In this document: one piece after another, positions 51,901 to 63,350 of the stretch
How positions within the stretch are numbered: position 1 is the first letter of the stretch
How the letters are laid out: every line of letters starts with the position of its first letter
Assembly (NCBI GenBank): GCA_004794655.1
Contig: SMMW01000648.1
Span: 372,001-436,000, forward strand
DNA: 64,000 bases
Source of the DNA: Marisa cornuarietis
Lineage: Eukaryota; Mollusca; Gastropoda; Architaenioglossa; Ampullariidae
Reading direction: 5' to 3'
Made by a program: the position numbers and the translations under genes
Notes under the pieces: generated by a model
Told to the model about the DNA's origin: nothing
Seen by the model: the letters and a program-made list of their open reading frames with translations, nothing else
The model's database searches: none

Positions 51901-54900
51901 TTGAGTTTAGTGGAAGACTTAGTGATGTGATAGATTTACGCAATTTTCGGGGGAGGACAAATTTTGTTTATTTTTGGATATTATTTCTCTGAAAAATTGG
52001 AGTAAGGATTCGAAGATGGAGCAGACGACATCAGGACAAGTTTTGTTCAGTTTTGGATATTATTTCTCGGAAAAATTGGAGTAAGGTTTTGAAGAAGGTG
52101 GATTAGACGATATCAGGGGAGTTTAGCGAGGAGAGAGCAGAAGATGAGTGAGGTGGTAGTGACGTCACTATTTTGCATAGCTCGGCCTACAGGTAAGCCA
52201 TTTTTGTTATGGCCGTCGTGTTACCCTCCTATAAGAGAGCTGTTCCCGCCCCTTTTTCACATTAGCAGCTAAACTGCTGTTGATGTCTCCTTTAGGTTTT
52301 TGTTTTTGTTGCTGCGCCATGTATCTCTGTTATGGACTGTACGCCCAGCCAAGTTGCTTCTTAACATCTTCGTCGGCTAACGGTCTTTGTGGCCTTTTCT
52401 CCGTATGGCCATTTTGCCATCAGTTGTTTGCTTTACGGGATCGATTGTCTCCATTTCGCTGCAATTTTAACTTGTTCAACTCTGCGGATCACGCATTCTT
52501 TCCATTTTCTGATCTACGAACCATTTGCTTTCGTGCTTTGTTTTTGCGCAGATTAGATATCGGGACTATGTGTCTGAATGATGTGACTGAGCTTCTGATG
52601 ATAAGTATGTTTCGTACCATCCTCCATCTTGCTCCATGAATATTTCTAGTATGCTGTCGTGCTCACTAGGTCCTCTGCTCTCAACTGCATTGCTTCTAGG
52701 ATTTTATCCAAAACAAAACTTCTGACAGTTTTTACATTAACCTTTATCCACCTTGCTTTGACTGCGAGATGTTGCTCCTTGTCATACTGCGTTGTTGTGT
52801 TTGTATATTTGTACTTTCTAATTTATTTATAGTTTAAAGCTGTATGTTTGTTTTACTTTTTCTGTACAACGCATTATGCCTACTTTAAAGCGGAAAAGCA
52901 ATATTAAAATCGACTTGTTATTGTTTGTACAGGTGTAAATCACATATATACTAAAACCTGGTCTCAAAAGAATACAAGAAAATAAATCGAAAACGAATGT
53001 TACCATTTAAAACAAATGAAAATCATCATCAGACATTACATATATATGACAGAAACATTGGAGAACATATGCAATGTCACTGACCCACTTGCTATATGTT
53101 GTTGGTAGGAAAATTCAGCCCCCGGCACAAGAAGTGCCAGCGCAGTGTCTGCCGTTTCTGCTCTCAGTGATGCGAGCTGCGGAAGTGACGAAGTGTTTTT
53201 GTCGCCCCCTAGCGGAACAGTCGGAGAAAAGGGTCAGATAATTCACAGAGACTGGGAGGTAGGTTTAATTTTTGTACAAATTTTTTTAAATACAGTTTTT
53301 GAATTAGTTCGGTCTCCTTCCGCATCAATACCGACACCCATCGATTTGAAGCTTGCGGTGTTTGACATTTAACAAAGCAATAAGAGTTCGAAGCAAACAA
53401 TAATTGTTGATTATAACATCTGTCTGAAAACTGTCTTACCTACGTATGGTCACTTGACTGTAAGGCTAAGCTGAAGAATCGCATCGAGTCTCTGGAGCGC
53501 CTTCTGGCTGAAGAGCGGCAGAAGGTCAACATGGCAGAGAAGAAGGTGCGCATGGCTTGCATTGAGACACTAGCGCCCTCTGTGTCAGATGACATCAAGC
53601 TGAGGGTTCGCGAGAAAGAGCTTCTACAGGAAGAGGTTTGTTGTTTTCCTGCTCTGCTGGTGTGTCACCTGTTGTATTGTTGTCGCTGCTTAGTTCGTGA
53701 AGGCTTCAGTTCCTTTACGAGATACTTTCAGATGAGCAATAATGAGCAATAATAAAAACTTAATACACAACAATCATATGTGATACTTTAAATCTGATAT
53801 TCATAAAACAGCTTACCGATGTGAGAGAAAAATAAGAGCAAGCTTGCTGAGGAAAAATATGCAATTCTTAGAAACTGCACTATGACCATAGAATTTGCAA
53901 CTCGCACAGTATCGGAAGACAAGCTTAATCCAGCGCTAAGGTCACCGCCCTGCCGTGATTTTTCTCAAACCGTGCTAACAGTCGGTTAATATTGAACTAA
54001 CATCGCGGTCATGTTCTGATTCAAAGCTCCTGGAGAATCAGCGACACCTGCACATTGCGGCGGACCAGATCAAAGGACTTCGAGAACGCCTTCACGCCAT
54101 GGAGGAGGAACACCACCGACTGAAGGTGGATTATGGCCGGCTGGCCAGTGAAGTTAGTCTCTTGGCTCTTGCCATAGTCTTTCTTGCCCACCCTCCTTTT
54201 GTACGTGTTGTATTTTTTCCTCTCTGGTTCCTTTCATTCGTTTTTCACATCTTACCGTCCGTAAACTCTTCCCTTGGAATGTGAGGAGCGAAAACAAAAA
54301 ATGATTTTGTGCTGGAATCAAATTTTCGCTCTCGTGCACAGCTAGTCATCTCCCTTTTGTTGTTTTTCACCTCGTTCAGCTTGTCGTGCTCTTCCCTAAA
54401 ACTTTTGTTTCTTTATACTTACCTTAGCAGAGAGGTAACCGTTCTCCCCACCCACCCTCATCCTGTTTGGTAACCTTGATCTTACCAGACGATCTGGCTA
54501 GACAGCCCATACTTGTTCAAATTATTCATACATCTAAGCAAACATTTTGCGTTCACCGCTTAACAGTATATATGAGAAGATATAAAAAAGGCCTGTGACA
54601 GAGCTGTATTATATATATTTTTCAAAACATGTCCACTCAACATATTTCATAAACTATAGTATTTTTTGTATTCTGGACTTTTGAAGAGTATTCTTCCTCC
54701 CTTTGATCAAGGGTGGGCAAAGTTTTCTTTTTGCGGGCCGGTCTCAAAATTCTAAGCTATGCGCTGGGCCAGGTGACTACATAACAAACCTTGTGATAAT
54801 TGAATAGACAACAAATGAGTACGTAATGGCGTTTACTTATCGAATTTATTGTGTAAAGTGAAGTTGCTTGAATTCGCGTACTTTGCCTACTTCTCCCCTA

Positions 54901-57900
54901 AATGTATGCTGAATGTAGCCTTTAAAGAAATTAAGAACTAAATTCTTTTCCGCGTTGATGTATAGATCCTGAAATGTCGCAAATTATGATCGGTTGCACT
55001 AGCTGGACAAAAGAGATGACTTGGACTCGGACCAGACGGCCGAGGACTCGGATAAAACTCCTGAGAATAGTGTGGAGCCAGAGGATGCTCTTGTCGCTCT
55101 CCGTGCCGCTACTCTGCTTGAGCAAGAGTCGCCCTCCTTGCTGGCGGCCAGTCATAAAGAGGTCAGCTGCACAATACTTTCTTTCCAAGTTTAGAAGTTT
55201 GGCGGCTGCTCATTCTCCTCTTCTGTGTCCAGTGTTTGAAATGTCATGCCCCTGTCTCTTCGGACATCTTTTTCAGAAACACCTTCTATCCTCATTCTCC
55301 CTCATTCTGCATTATTTCAGTACAACTGGCGTTGCAAGCAAGTGTGCGAGTGAATGTTGGCTACATCATAACGTCTCTCTTTTTCTTTCTTTTGGTTTTG
55401 GTCGCGTGTAAAGCGTTCAGTGCTTACCTCCGTCTTGGGAAATGTGCTGTTCTTCTTCCTCCTCGTTCCTCCTCCTCCTCCTCATCATCATCTCGGAATG
55501 AACTTTGTTCCAGGGGAGAGGAGCTGCGTTTTGCGGAAGAAAAGTTCAGTTTTTTTCGAGTACAAAGCATATTTTTTTGTTAGGGAGATGGTCTGGAGGA
55601 GAGAATGAGAATAAAAAGGCCATCTAATTCATAGCCGCGTGTTTCTTCTTCCTTCGTATTCTATGTCTCCTACTTGTCTTAAGCGCTGAGAGCATGCTCC
55701 GTCGTAAGCGTGATTATGCGCTATATAAACCACACGTTTATTGTTATTTTAGAATAAGCAGATGGCAGAGTTGGCTGGAGTGAAGAAGCAGTGTGATCCA
55801 GAGGATGGAGTCCTCAAGACAGACGAAGTGAGGGTTTTGGAGCGGGAGCTGGCCATCTACACACTCAAGGCGGAGCAATTGGAGTACAAAGTTCAAGAGG
55901 TCAGCAAGTTTATCCCCGTTCATAGCAAGCATGCTGATGCTAAATTTTAGTAGCACAACTGCACCTGTAACTGTAAAATTTTAGCGTCGAGTGGCTAAAT
56001 CTACATTCTTTCTGCTCCATTCCCAACTGCAGTCTTTGCGACGATCCTGCCAGTGATAAATAATGGTTGTGGTCGTGCTAGGGTTGGTTGCATCGAAAGC
56101 TGCTGATGCGTGTTTTAATTTGACATTTCTACCGAGCTATACTTAAAAGTCGAAATTTTTGTACCTGGTATTTTTTGTAATATCGTAGATCAGCGACATC
56201 TGGCGGTCGAAGAGCGCCGCCACAGAACGAGAAAAGAAGGCGCTGGAGGCAGACCTGTGTGATAAGACCCGCCAGGCGGCAGAGATGAGCCAGATGATCA
56301 GCCAGCTTCAACAGCAGATAAAGGTATATTTTTACTGTTTTTCTTGTTTTATCTCTGACAACTCTTTCGTCCTCCATTGTTTCGTTAGCTCTTTCTAATG
56401 TGTTTGTCATCTATTTTTTTAATATAATATTTTTTTCATAGTTCTCGTCATCTTTGTTGCTAGAAAGATATATTTTCAGTCTTTCAAATGTTTCTATTTG
56501 ACCTGCACATGTAACCTTTTGATTATATATCTGTACATGTATTTCTATGTGCATAACATTCTTGGTAGACGCGTATAGCGGTAAATATATATGTGTCAGA
56601 ATGACATGCGTAACAGCACTGAATGCGCTCTTTTCGTGATAGCTGTTGGAAACGGAAGTTGAGAAAGCAAGATCACGCGCAGAGTTGTACGCGCAAGTGC
56701 AAACGCGTAATGAAGAAATGAAGAAGGAAGTTGAGGAAGTGAAGGCTCAAACTGTGGACCACCAGACGACAATGCGCCAACTCCGCGAGTCTGTCAGCAC
56801 GAGAGACGAGAGGCTGAAAGAGAAGGTTGGTGATATGATTCACAACTTGTCACTGACCACTCTAACTTATACATGATGTGAACATTATTTACTCTGCTAT
56901 TTCATCTTCATTATTAGAATGTCAAATACTTCTTTTGGATTTTCAGGACGACATCATTCGCTACTTAAACACCTGTCTTGAGGAGAGACAGAAGGAAATC
57001 CAGCAACAGGACGCGCGCTTGGCAGAGACGTCGTCACGCCTGGCTGAACAAGCCTCTAGTCTGGCAGAACTCCAGCAGCACTTCACTCTCGTGCCGTCAG
57101 CCAAAGAGGTTCTTCAGCCTTTCTATCGCTTGGTACAGGGGGGTGGGGGAAGGGGGAAGGAGAGCATTAAACCCATTATTTTATGGGCGTTATTTGCCAC
57201 ACCTAGGAGACTAGGTCCTCCAGAAATATTGTGTAAATTAGTTATCAACCAAGAACTTGCGGAACAAATTGTGGGAATTTATTTTAAATGGGCTTAAGTT
57301 AATAATAAGTTACTTAATCTGATCAGTGCAAGGAAAAAGATTAAAAAGGTACCCATGTTCAGTTTTGAGAATACAATAAAAACATCCCTGTACTTGTTCT
57401 TCGAGCGCACAAAGGCAATGATTCAAGAAAAAAAAACTTTAATGTTTATTCAGGATGGTGGAGAAACAGACTTAGAAAAGGAAAACACTCAACTGCGTGA
57501 GACAACTCGTGCACTGCGCGCAGAATTGGAGCAAGGGGAGGCGGCCCGACAAGACGTGGAGATGGCGAGGAGGTCCATGGCACAAATGAGCCTGAACTGG
57601 GAGAAGGAAAAGGCCGCACTCCATATATCACTCAACATTGCAGACGAGAAACTTCGTCTTTACGAAACTCTTACAACTACTAGTGTCAACGAAGCCATGG
57701 AGTGTCTAAAGGTAACAACACACCTTCCCTTCTATGCATATTACATTTTGTTTGGAAATTTTTATATTGCAGCGTTTGTGTGCATCTGAAAATTATTGTC
57801 TTTTCTTAAAGAGTGGCTACGATTGCTTGCCTACAAAGTCTAGATGTACTCAAAAGTTAGACTGCGACACCTGGCCGCTTCAGCTTCCTACCTGCTGGCA

Positions 57901-60803
57901 AAGGTGTGTTTCGGATCTTTCACGGCGCTAAAGTTAGCAGCGATGCCAGATTGCTCGCTAGTCTAGACAACACTTGTCTGCTTCTGTCTTGACACCTGGG
58001 TGTTCAGTTAAAGTGGACGATTGAAGCCTCTCCTCGTGATAAGATGCAGCAGTCTCCACTTAAGTTTTTATGGACCCGTGACACCTGTGGAGTATTGTAT
58101 AAATCTGACTCTGAATGAGTCGGTTACATCGCACGATATTACAGAAATCTGCTACGAGTCACAGAATTGTACGAGCTGACCCCACCTAGTAGTATTGCAT
58201 AAACCTGTTGAAGCTCACAGTATTGTAGGAGCATGCTACACTTCACACTACTGCACGAGTCTGTTACAGCTCTCAGTGTGGTAGGAGTGTGTTACACTAT
58301 TGTAAAAGCATTTTTACAAAACTGTCGAGTTAAACTGATGTCTTGGTGGCAGGCCGATAGCATGAAGTACTTTGCGGAGAAAGAGAACCTCAAGTCGCAG
58401 CTGGCGTTTCTACACCAGGAGCTGACGACGTCTCAGCGCCTGGCAAAGGAGACGATATCGCGCCTGCAGGGCGAGCTGAGTTCCAAGCTGAGACTCCTCA
58501 AAGAGGAAGTCGATATCAACAGCAGGCTTCAACCAGAAATTGAAAGACTTAAAATACAAGTGGGTTTGATGACAAAAACTAACGCATTTCACTTATAAAG
58601 ACTGTCTACATCATTTAGAAAAATCCTGCTTCTCACTGCTTCAAAGTCCAAGTTACCTGAAACGTTTGCACAGCACATACAAGACCTTTCACAAAGAACA
58701 AACAGCTTTTAGTGCTCTAATGTTCTTGCAAAATGTTTGTAAATCATATTAAAAGTATTAACGGCTTTTTCAATTTAGAGAGAGAGAGAGAGCACCTTCT
58801 ATTAATATACGGGTTGTACTGTGTTGTGCTGGGATACGTAGCGAGTGATGATCTGCTTCAGGAGCAGCGCGCGTACCGCTTGCAGCAAGAGGAGCGCGTG
58901 TTGCGCGCCGAGCACCAGGCCATGAAGATGCGTTATGAGACCCGCTTGGAAAAACTGTCCGTTGAGTACAGGTGAGGACATTGTCCACATAATACAGACA
59001 AGAAATACTGCTGTAAATATGAAGACTATATATGTATATAGAAAGAAACATCCAGGATATGAGTATATACGTATGTAGATAGTCGTCCTGCTGAAACTTG
59101 TTGTGATAAGAGAATAGAAATGTTGTAAGCTCCACGTTTTTCTGATTATAAGATAGCAACTTTGTATTTGAAAACCAGCAGTTTTCTTGACTCTAGTAGC
59201 TATCATCAAGTAGCGATCAGCCGCACAGTTGACAGGTTTGTTTGTTTAACAGCAAAATGCTGGGGATGATGGAAGAGCTTCAGAAGGAGAGGCAGCTGGA
59301 CAAGGACATGGTGGCCGGCGTGCAGAAGGCCATGACATTGATCCGCGAGGCTCATGCTCAGGACCAGACTCGGTGGGACGAAGACAAGGCTCGTATGGAG
59401 CGACAGCTAGCGGAGGTAGTCAATGCACGCGCCTGCGGCTCCACGTGTGGCTCTAACATTGCTCTAATATCAGATGTAGTTAGTCTAAGTGTCTAACATC
59501 AGACATAGCTAGTCTGAGTGGCAGGCCTGGACTGCTCGCTTACCTGATGGAGAGTAGACGACACGTAAAGCAATCTTTAAAATGTGACGCATTCATAAAA
59601 TTATAAGACCATACACATTGTCAATTTTATGTCAGGTGAATATTGCCCATTGGTCAGGCAGTTAGCTGTCAGTGGCTGACCGTTTCAAAGGGAACGGCAT
59701 ATGGAAGGCAAAAGCCATTGTAATTACACATTTAGCTTTTTTCTTTATTGTCGTTTAGATCTCTCTCTCTCTCTTCATTTTGTTTGGGCTCATGGATCAC
59801 GAAACTCGTCTTCTGACTCTGATTTTTACTTGCACGTCATCAATTGGACAAGCCCTAAAATATTTAAAACCTCAAGTTTCACTTGAAGTTACCCCCTTGA
59901 ACAACCCTAAAAATACTTAAAACCTCCAGTTCCTAACGTCCTGAGTTGGCTGCACGCATTGGCAAACAAATACAGGTATACTGTCAATGGCATGGCTATT
60001 GAACACAGGCAAAGAATATGACAGAGAGTAGGAAAGAGTAGGAAAGACCTACTGCCGATTATTAAAGCGAGATTATTTTGCTCCCCTTCAAAGTAGTTCC
60101 AGCACTGATTTGGCTAATATCACGTGACTAGATGGCAGAAACGCGGCTGCTAGTGGAGAAGCTGAGGAAGATGACCAGTGAGCTGAAGGAACAGGTGTGC
60201 ATCCAGGAACATGCGCGCGTGGACCTGGTGAACAAGTTCTCTACCGACAGAGCCGCTTGGCAAATGGAACGGGCCAATCTTCAGAGCAAGATCAACCAGG
60301 CACGCCTTTAACAGTACTTTAACAAACTACACGCCGCTTCTTTGACGCAGTGCACATTGCTTTAGGTTACATTTTATTTGTGGATGGACTGGCTGCTGCG
60401 ATTCCCACGTTTTCTTCTTATAAATGTTGTGTGCATAGTATTTAACTTTTTTAAAGTACGAGTGGGGTACAACAATTTTCCTAATGGTTGGGTGAAGCTC
60501 ACAGCAAGATAATATTCTTTCACATCTGGGTGGATTTTCCTCTTTCTTTTCCATCCTCTATATTTACCCCTGCAAACATCAGCATGCACAGAAACAGGTC
60601 GTAATACAGGCTTCAGGATAGTACGTAGATACGTTTACGTTGTCATGCCTTAGCCAATGGAAAAGCTGGAAGTAAATGTTGATTAGGCACATGATGAGAT
60701 CACAATTTCGACCTCCTGTGCATGGTGGTGTTTGTAGACGTGTAGGTCAAGAATGTTGTTCACTCAGATTTGGCGAAATGGGATCTTTGATTAAGCTTTA
60801 CCA

Positions 60804-60835
<32 letters not shown>

Positions 60836-63236
60836 CTGGCCGAAGAAAGTTGAAATCAGTAAAGTCAAAAGTACATTGGCAACTAGACAGTCCATAAAAA
60901 ATGTAGGTCAATACAATAGCATTAAAATCACAACAAATCGGAACAGAAAAGCAACACTGCGGAGATCTGGTCCCCTCAAGCCAATTAGGCGACACCACTC
61001 ATTAGGAAACAAATACCCTACTAGTCTCTTAAATTCGCACAAAATTACAAAGAGCTTTGTTTTCAAACGGTAACTAACCATCGTGATAATGAAGCTCGTG
61101 ATATATTTGGTGGCAGCTAGAGGAGCAGCTCGCGCGAGGCCTTAAAGATGGTGGAACGGTCATCCCTCTGGAGGCCGCGTGGGCCAAGGAAAGAGCTAAC
61201 CAGCAGCGACTTTTGGCTCAAGCACATGACCTTGCCCTCGACCTCCAGAGACAGCTGCAGTCACGTGACCAGGAAGCGGCCAAAAGTCGGCGACTACTCA
61301 CAGAACAGCTGGAGACTGAGAGACAGGCTTGGGACAAGGAGCGGAGGGAGAAAGACAAACTGTTGTCAGAGGTGAGTCAGTCAGTCCATGCATTCATCTT
61401 ATAAAATGTTTCTGTTAACCGCTTGTGAAATGACACACATTTGATGCTTAAATTAGCTATTATTGCCAGTTAGGGGTAAATCTTCAGATTGCTCAGATTC
61501 TTAAAGGACTAGTGAAGTGCAAACTGTTGTTCAAATGTAACGCTCGATGTAAAATAGTATTTTACTAAACTTGGGTGTAATCATCGCCATGTACAGAAAA
61601 GGCCAATTTCGTAACGTTACGTTTCCTTGGACACAAATGTGTCTAATTAATTTATGGTCCCAGCTCTCCTATTGGGTAAGAGCTTCACGTGGTAAACGTA
61701 TCAATGTAAAATGCTGACATCTGTGTTGTTGAACTCTGTCTGTGCCTAGTGGTGTTGACAGACGTATATGTGGAAAAAAGAAGGGCAGTAATTTAACAAG
61801 AATTGAGGAAGTAGTATCTTTCACTGACCTTTCCCTTAGTCACTGGACAAAACTAGACTTTTTAACATAAATACAGACAACAGGAGCGTTATTTTCAACA
61901 TCTTGCATACTACAGCTGGTCTCGGAGAAGCGCGCGGATCCCCCTTTGAGCATTTCTATCACAACTTGTTTCTATGTCGTCTGCTGCAGCTGGAGGCTCG
62001 GGTGAAGCAGCACAGCACAGTGCAGCGCCAGGTGCTAGAGATGCAAGAGCGTGCAGAGCGCGAGGCTCACCAGGCGCGGTGTGATCGTGCGCAGCTCCGT
62101 CAGCAGCTGTCACGTGACGCCAAAGCTGTTGATGACGTCATGTCTGGGGTAACATTATCGTGACAGTTAACTATATCCTTACAGTTCTAGACAATGTTTA
62201 ATCGCCGAATGCAACTGCCAAATGCCAGGTGTTTCTTGTCTTGTCGCCGGAGGACAAGCACCGGTTACTGTAAACGTTGGCAGCCCTTAAATGTGTTCTG
62301 CGAGTGCTCATTGTGTGCATGCTACTCTACTCAAAACTCATCGTGTGACGTTCTGAGTAGATTACGTTCTCTATTGCTATCCTCTCTTCTCATTAATCAT
62401 GTGTGCAAATCATCTGTCTGCTGCTTATCTCAGCAAGCACAGGCAGTGTTTTCAGACCGTAGAATACACGCCACTGCTGTCAGCTTTTGCCTTTCTCCTG
62501 TATACCTGCCACTTACTGCTGTCAGCACGAAATCTTCCTCGTGGATAATTTCCTGCTCTCACCATGTGCTGAGTTTTAACAGATACTGTTCAATGTCTAT
62601 GATGTTAGTATGTCTCAGGTTTGTAAAAGAACAATGGTCTGCTGGTTTCGCAATGGAGCGTGCTTTGTTCATTCTCATGTAAAGATATAAATCACTTTAT
62701 AAATGGCTGTAAAAGTTATATCACTCCAGTTCTAGAATGAAGTAAACTCACCACAACTCTGTCGCAGTTTGTGCGCCTTCGTGAGCTTGGTGGTCTACTG
62801 ATATCACAAGGCACTGAAGAGCAAGCAACCTCTGCAGATCAGAAAGCAGGCGACAGCAGGACGACTCGTGATCTTGACCAGGTAAGGACGTGGGACATTA
62901 ATAAGGTCATGGGGCGGCTATTGCCTAAAGTATTACCAAAGATGACCAAGTAGATTGTCGGGAAGTCGGGGCAATAAGTTTTCAGTCGACTGCTTTTTCT
63001 TTGTTTAATTCTCTAGGTCTCTTGTACGGGTATCGACTCGCCCTGACAACGTCTTGTCCTCCACGGCATCTCAATGCCATGGCTTTGTGTAGACATCAGT
63101 TACCTTTCAGATCGTTCGGCTTCATAAGTTGAAAATAGTTTGGATTGCTTTGCTTTTTGAGTCTGAAAAGTGCGTGTTAATTTAATTAGTCACTCTCGAT
63201 CTCTCGGCTATTTCGCTGTCTGACTATCTCACTCTG

Positions 63237-63268
<32 letters not shown>

Positions 63269-63296
63269 TGCGTGCGTGTGTGTGTGCGTGTGTGTG

Positions 63297-63350
<54 letters not shown>

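Larger units (their letters stand above)
51142..52236. mobile_element. Possible DNA element with imperfect terminal inverted repeats
   Basis: The left end (TATAGGGGGTCTGGC then GGCGGGCTATGC) resembles the reverse complement of the right end (TTATAGGAGGGTAAC then GGCCGAGCTATGC). Between them lie a telomere-like G-rich stretch and an 80-bp tandem duplication. No transposase or clear target-site duplication was seen, so the call is weak. Confidence 0.35.

Noticed and set aside
52280..52639. 119-codon plus-strand ORF with a Cys-rich hydrophobic start
   Set aside because: Looks like a signal peptide at first, but the rest has no family features and there are no splice partners; intronic chance ORF.
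54974..55411. 145-codon plus-strand ORF over exon 13
   Set aside because: Wrong frame: the in-phase frame of exon 13 (55003-55161) gives an acidic linker that joins both neighbours, whereas this frame does not.
62194..62682. 162-codon plus-strand ORF between exons 24 and 25
   Set aside because: Cys/Ser-rich, no recognisable domain, lies within an intron with phase-matched exons on both sides; most likely chance.
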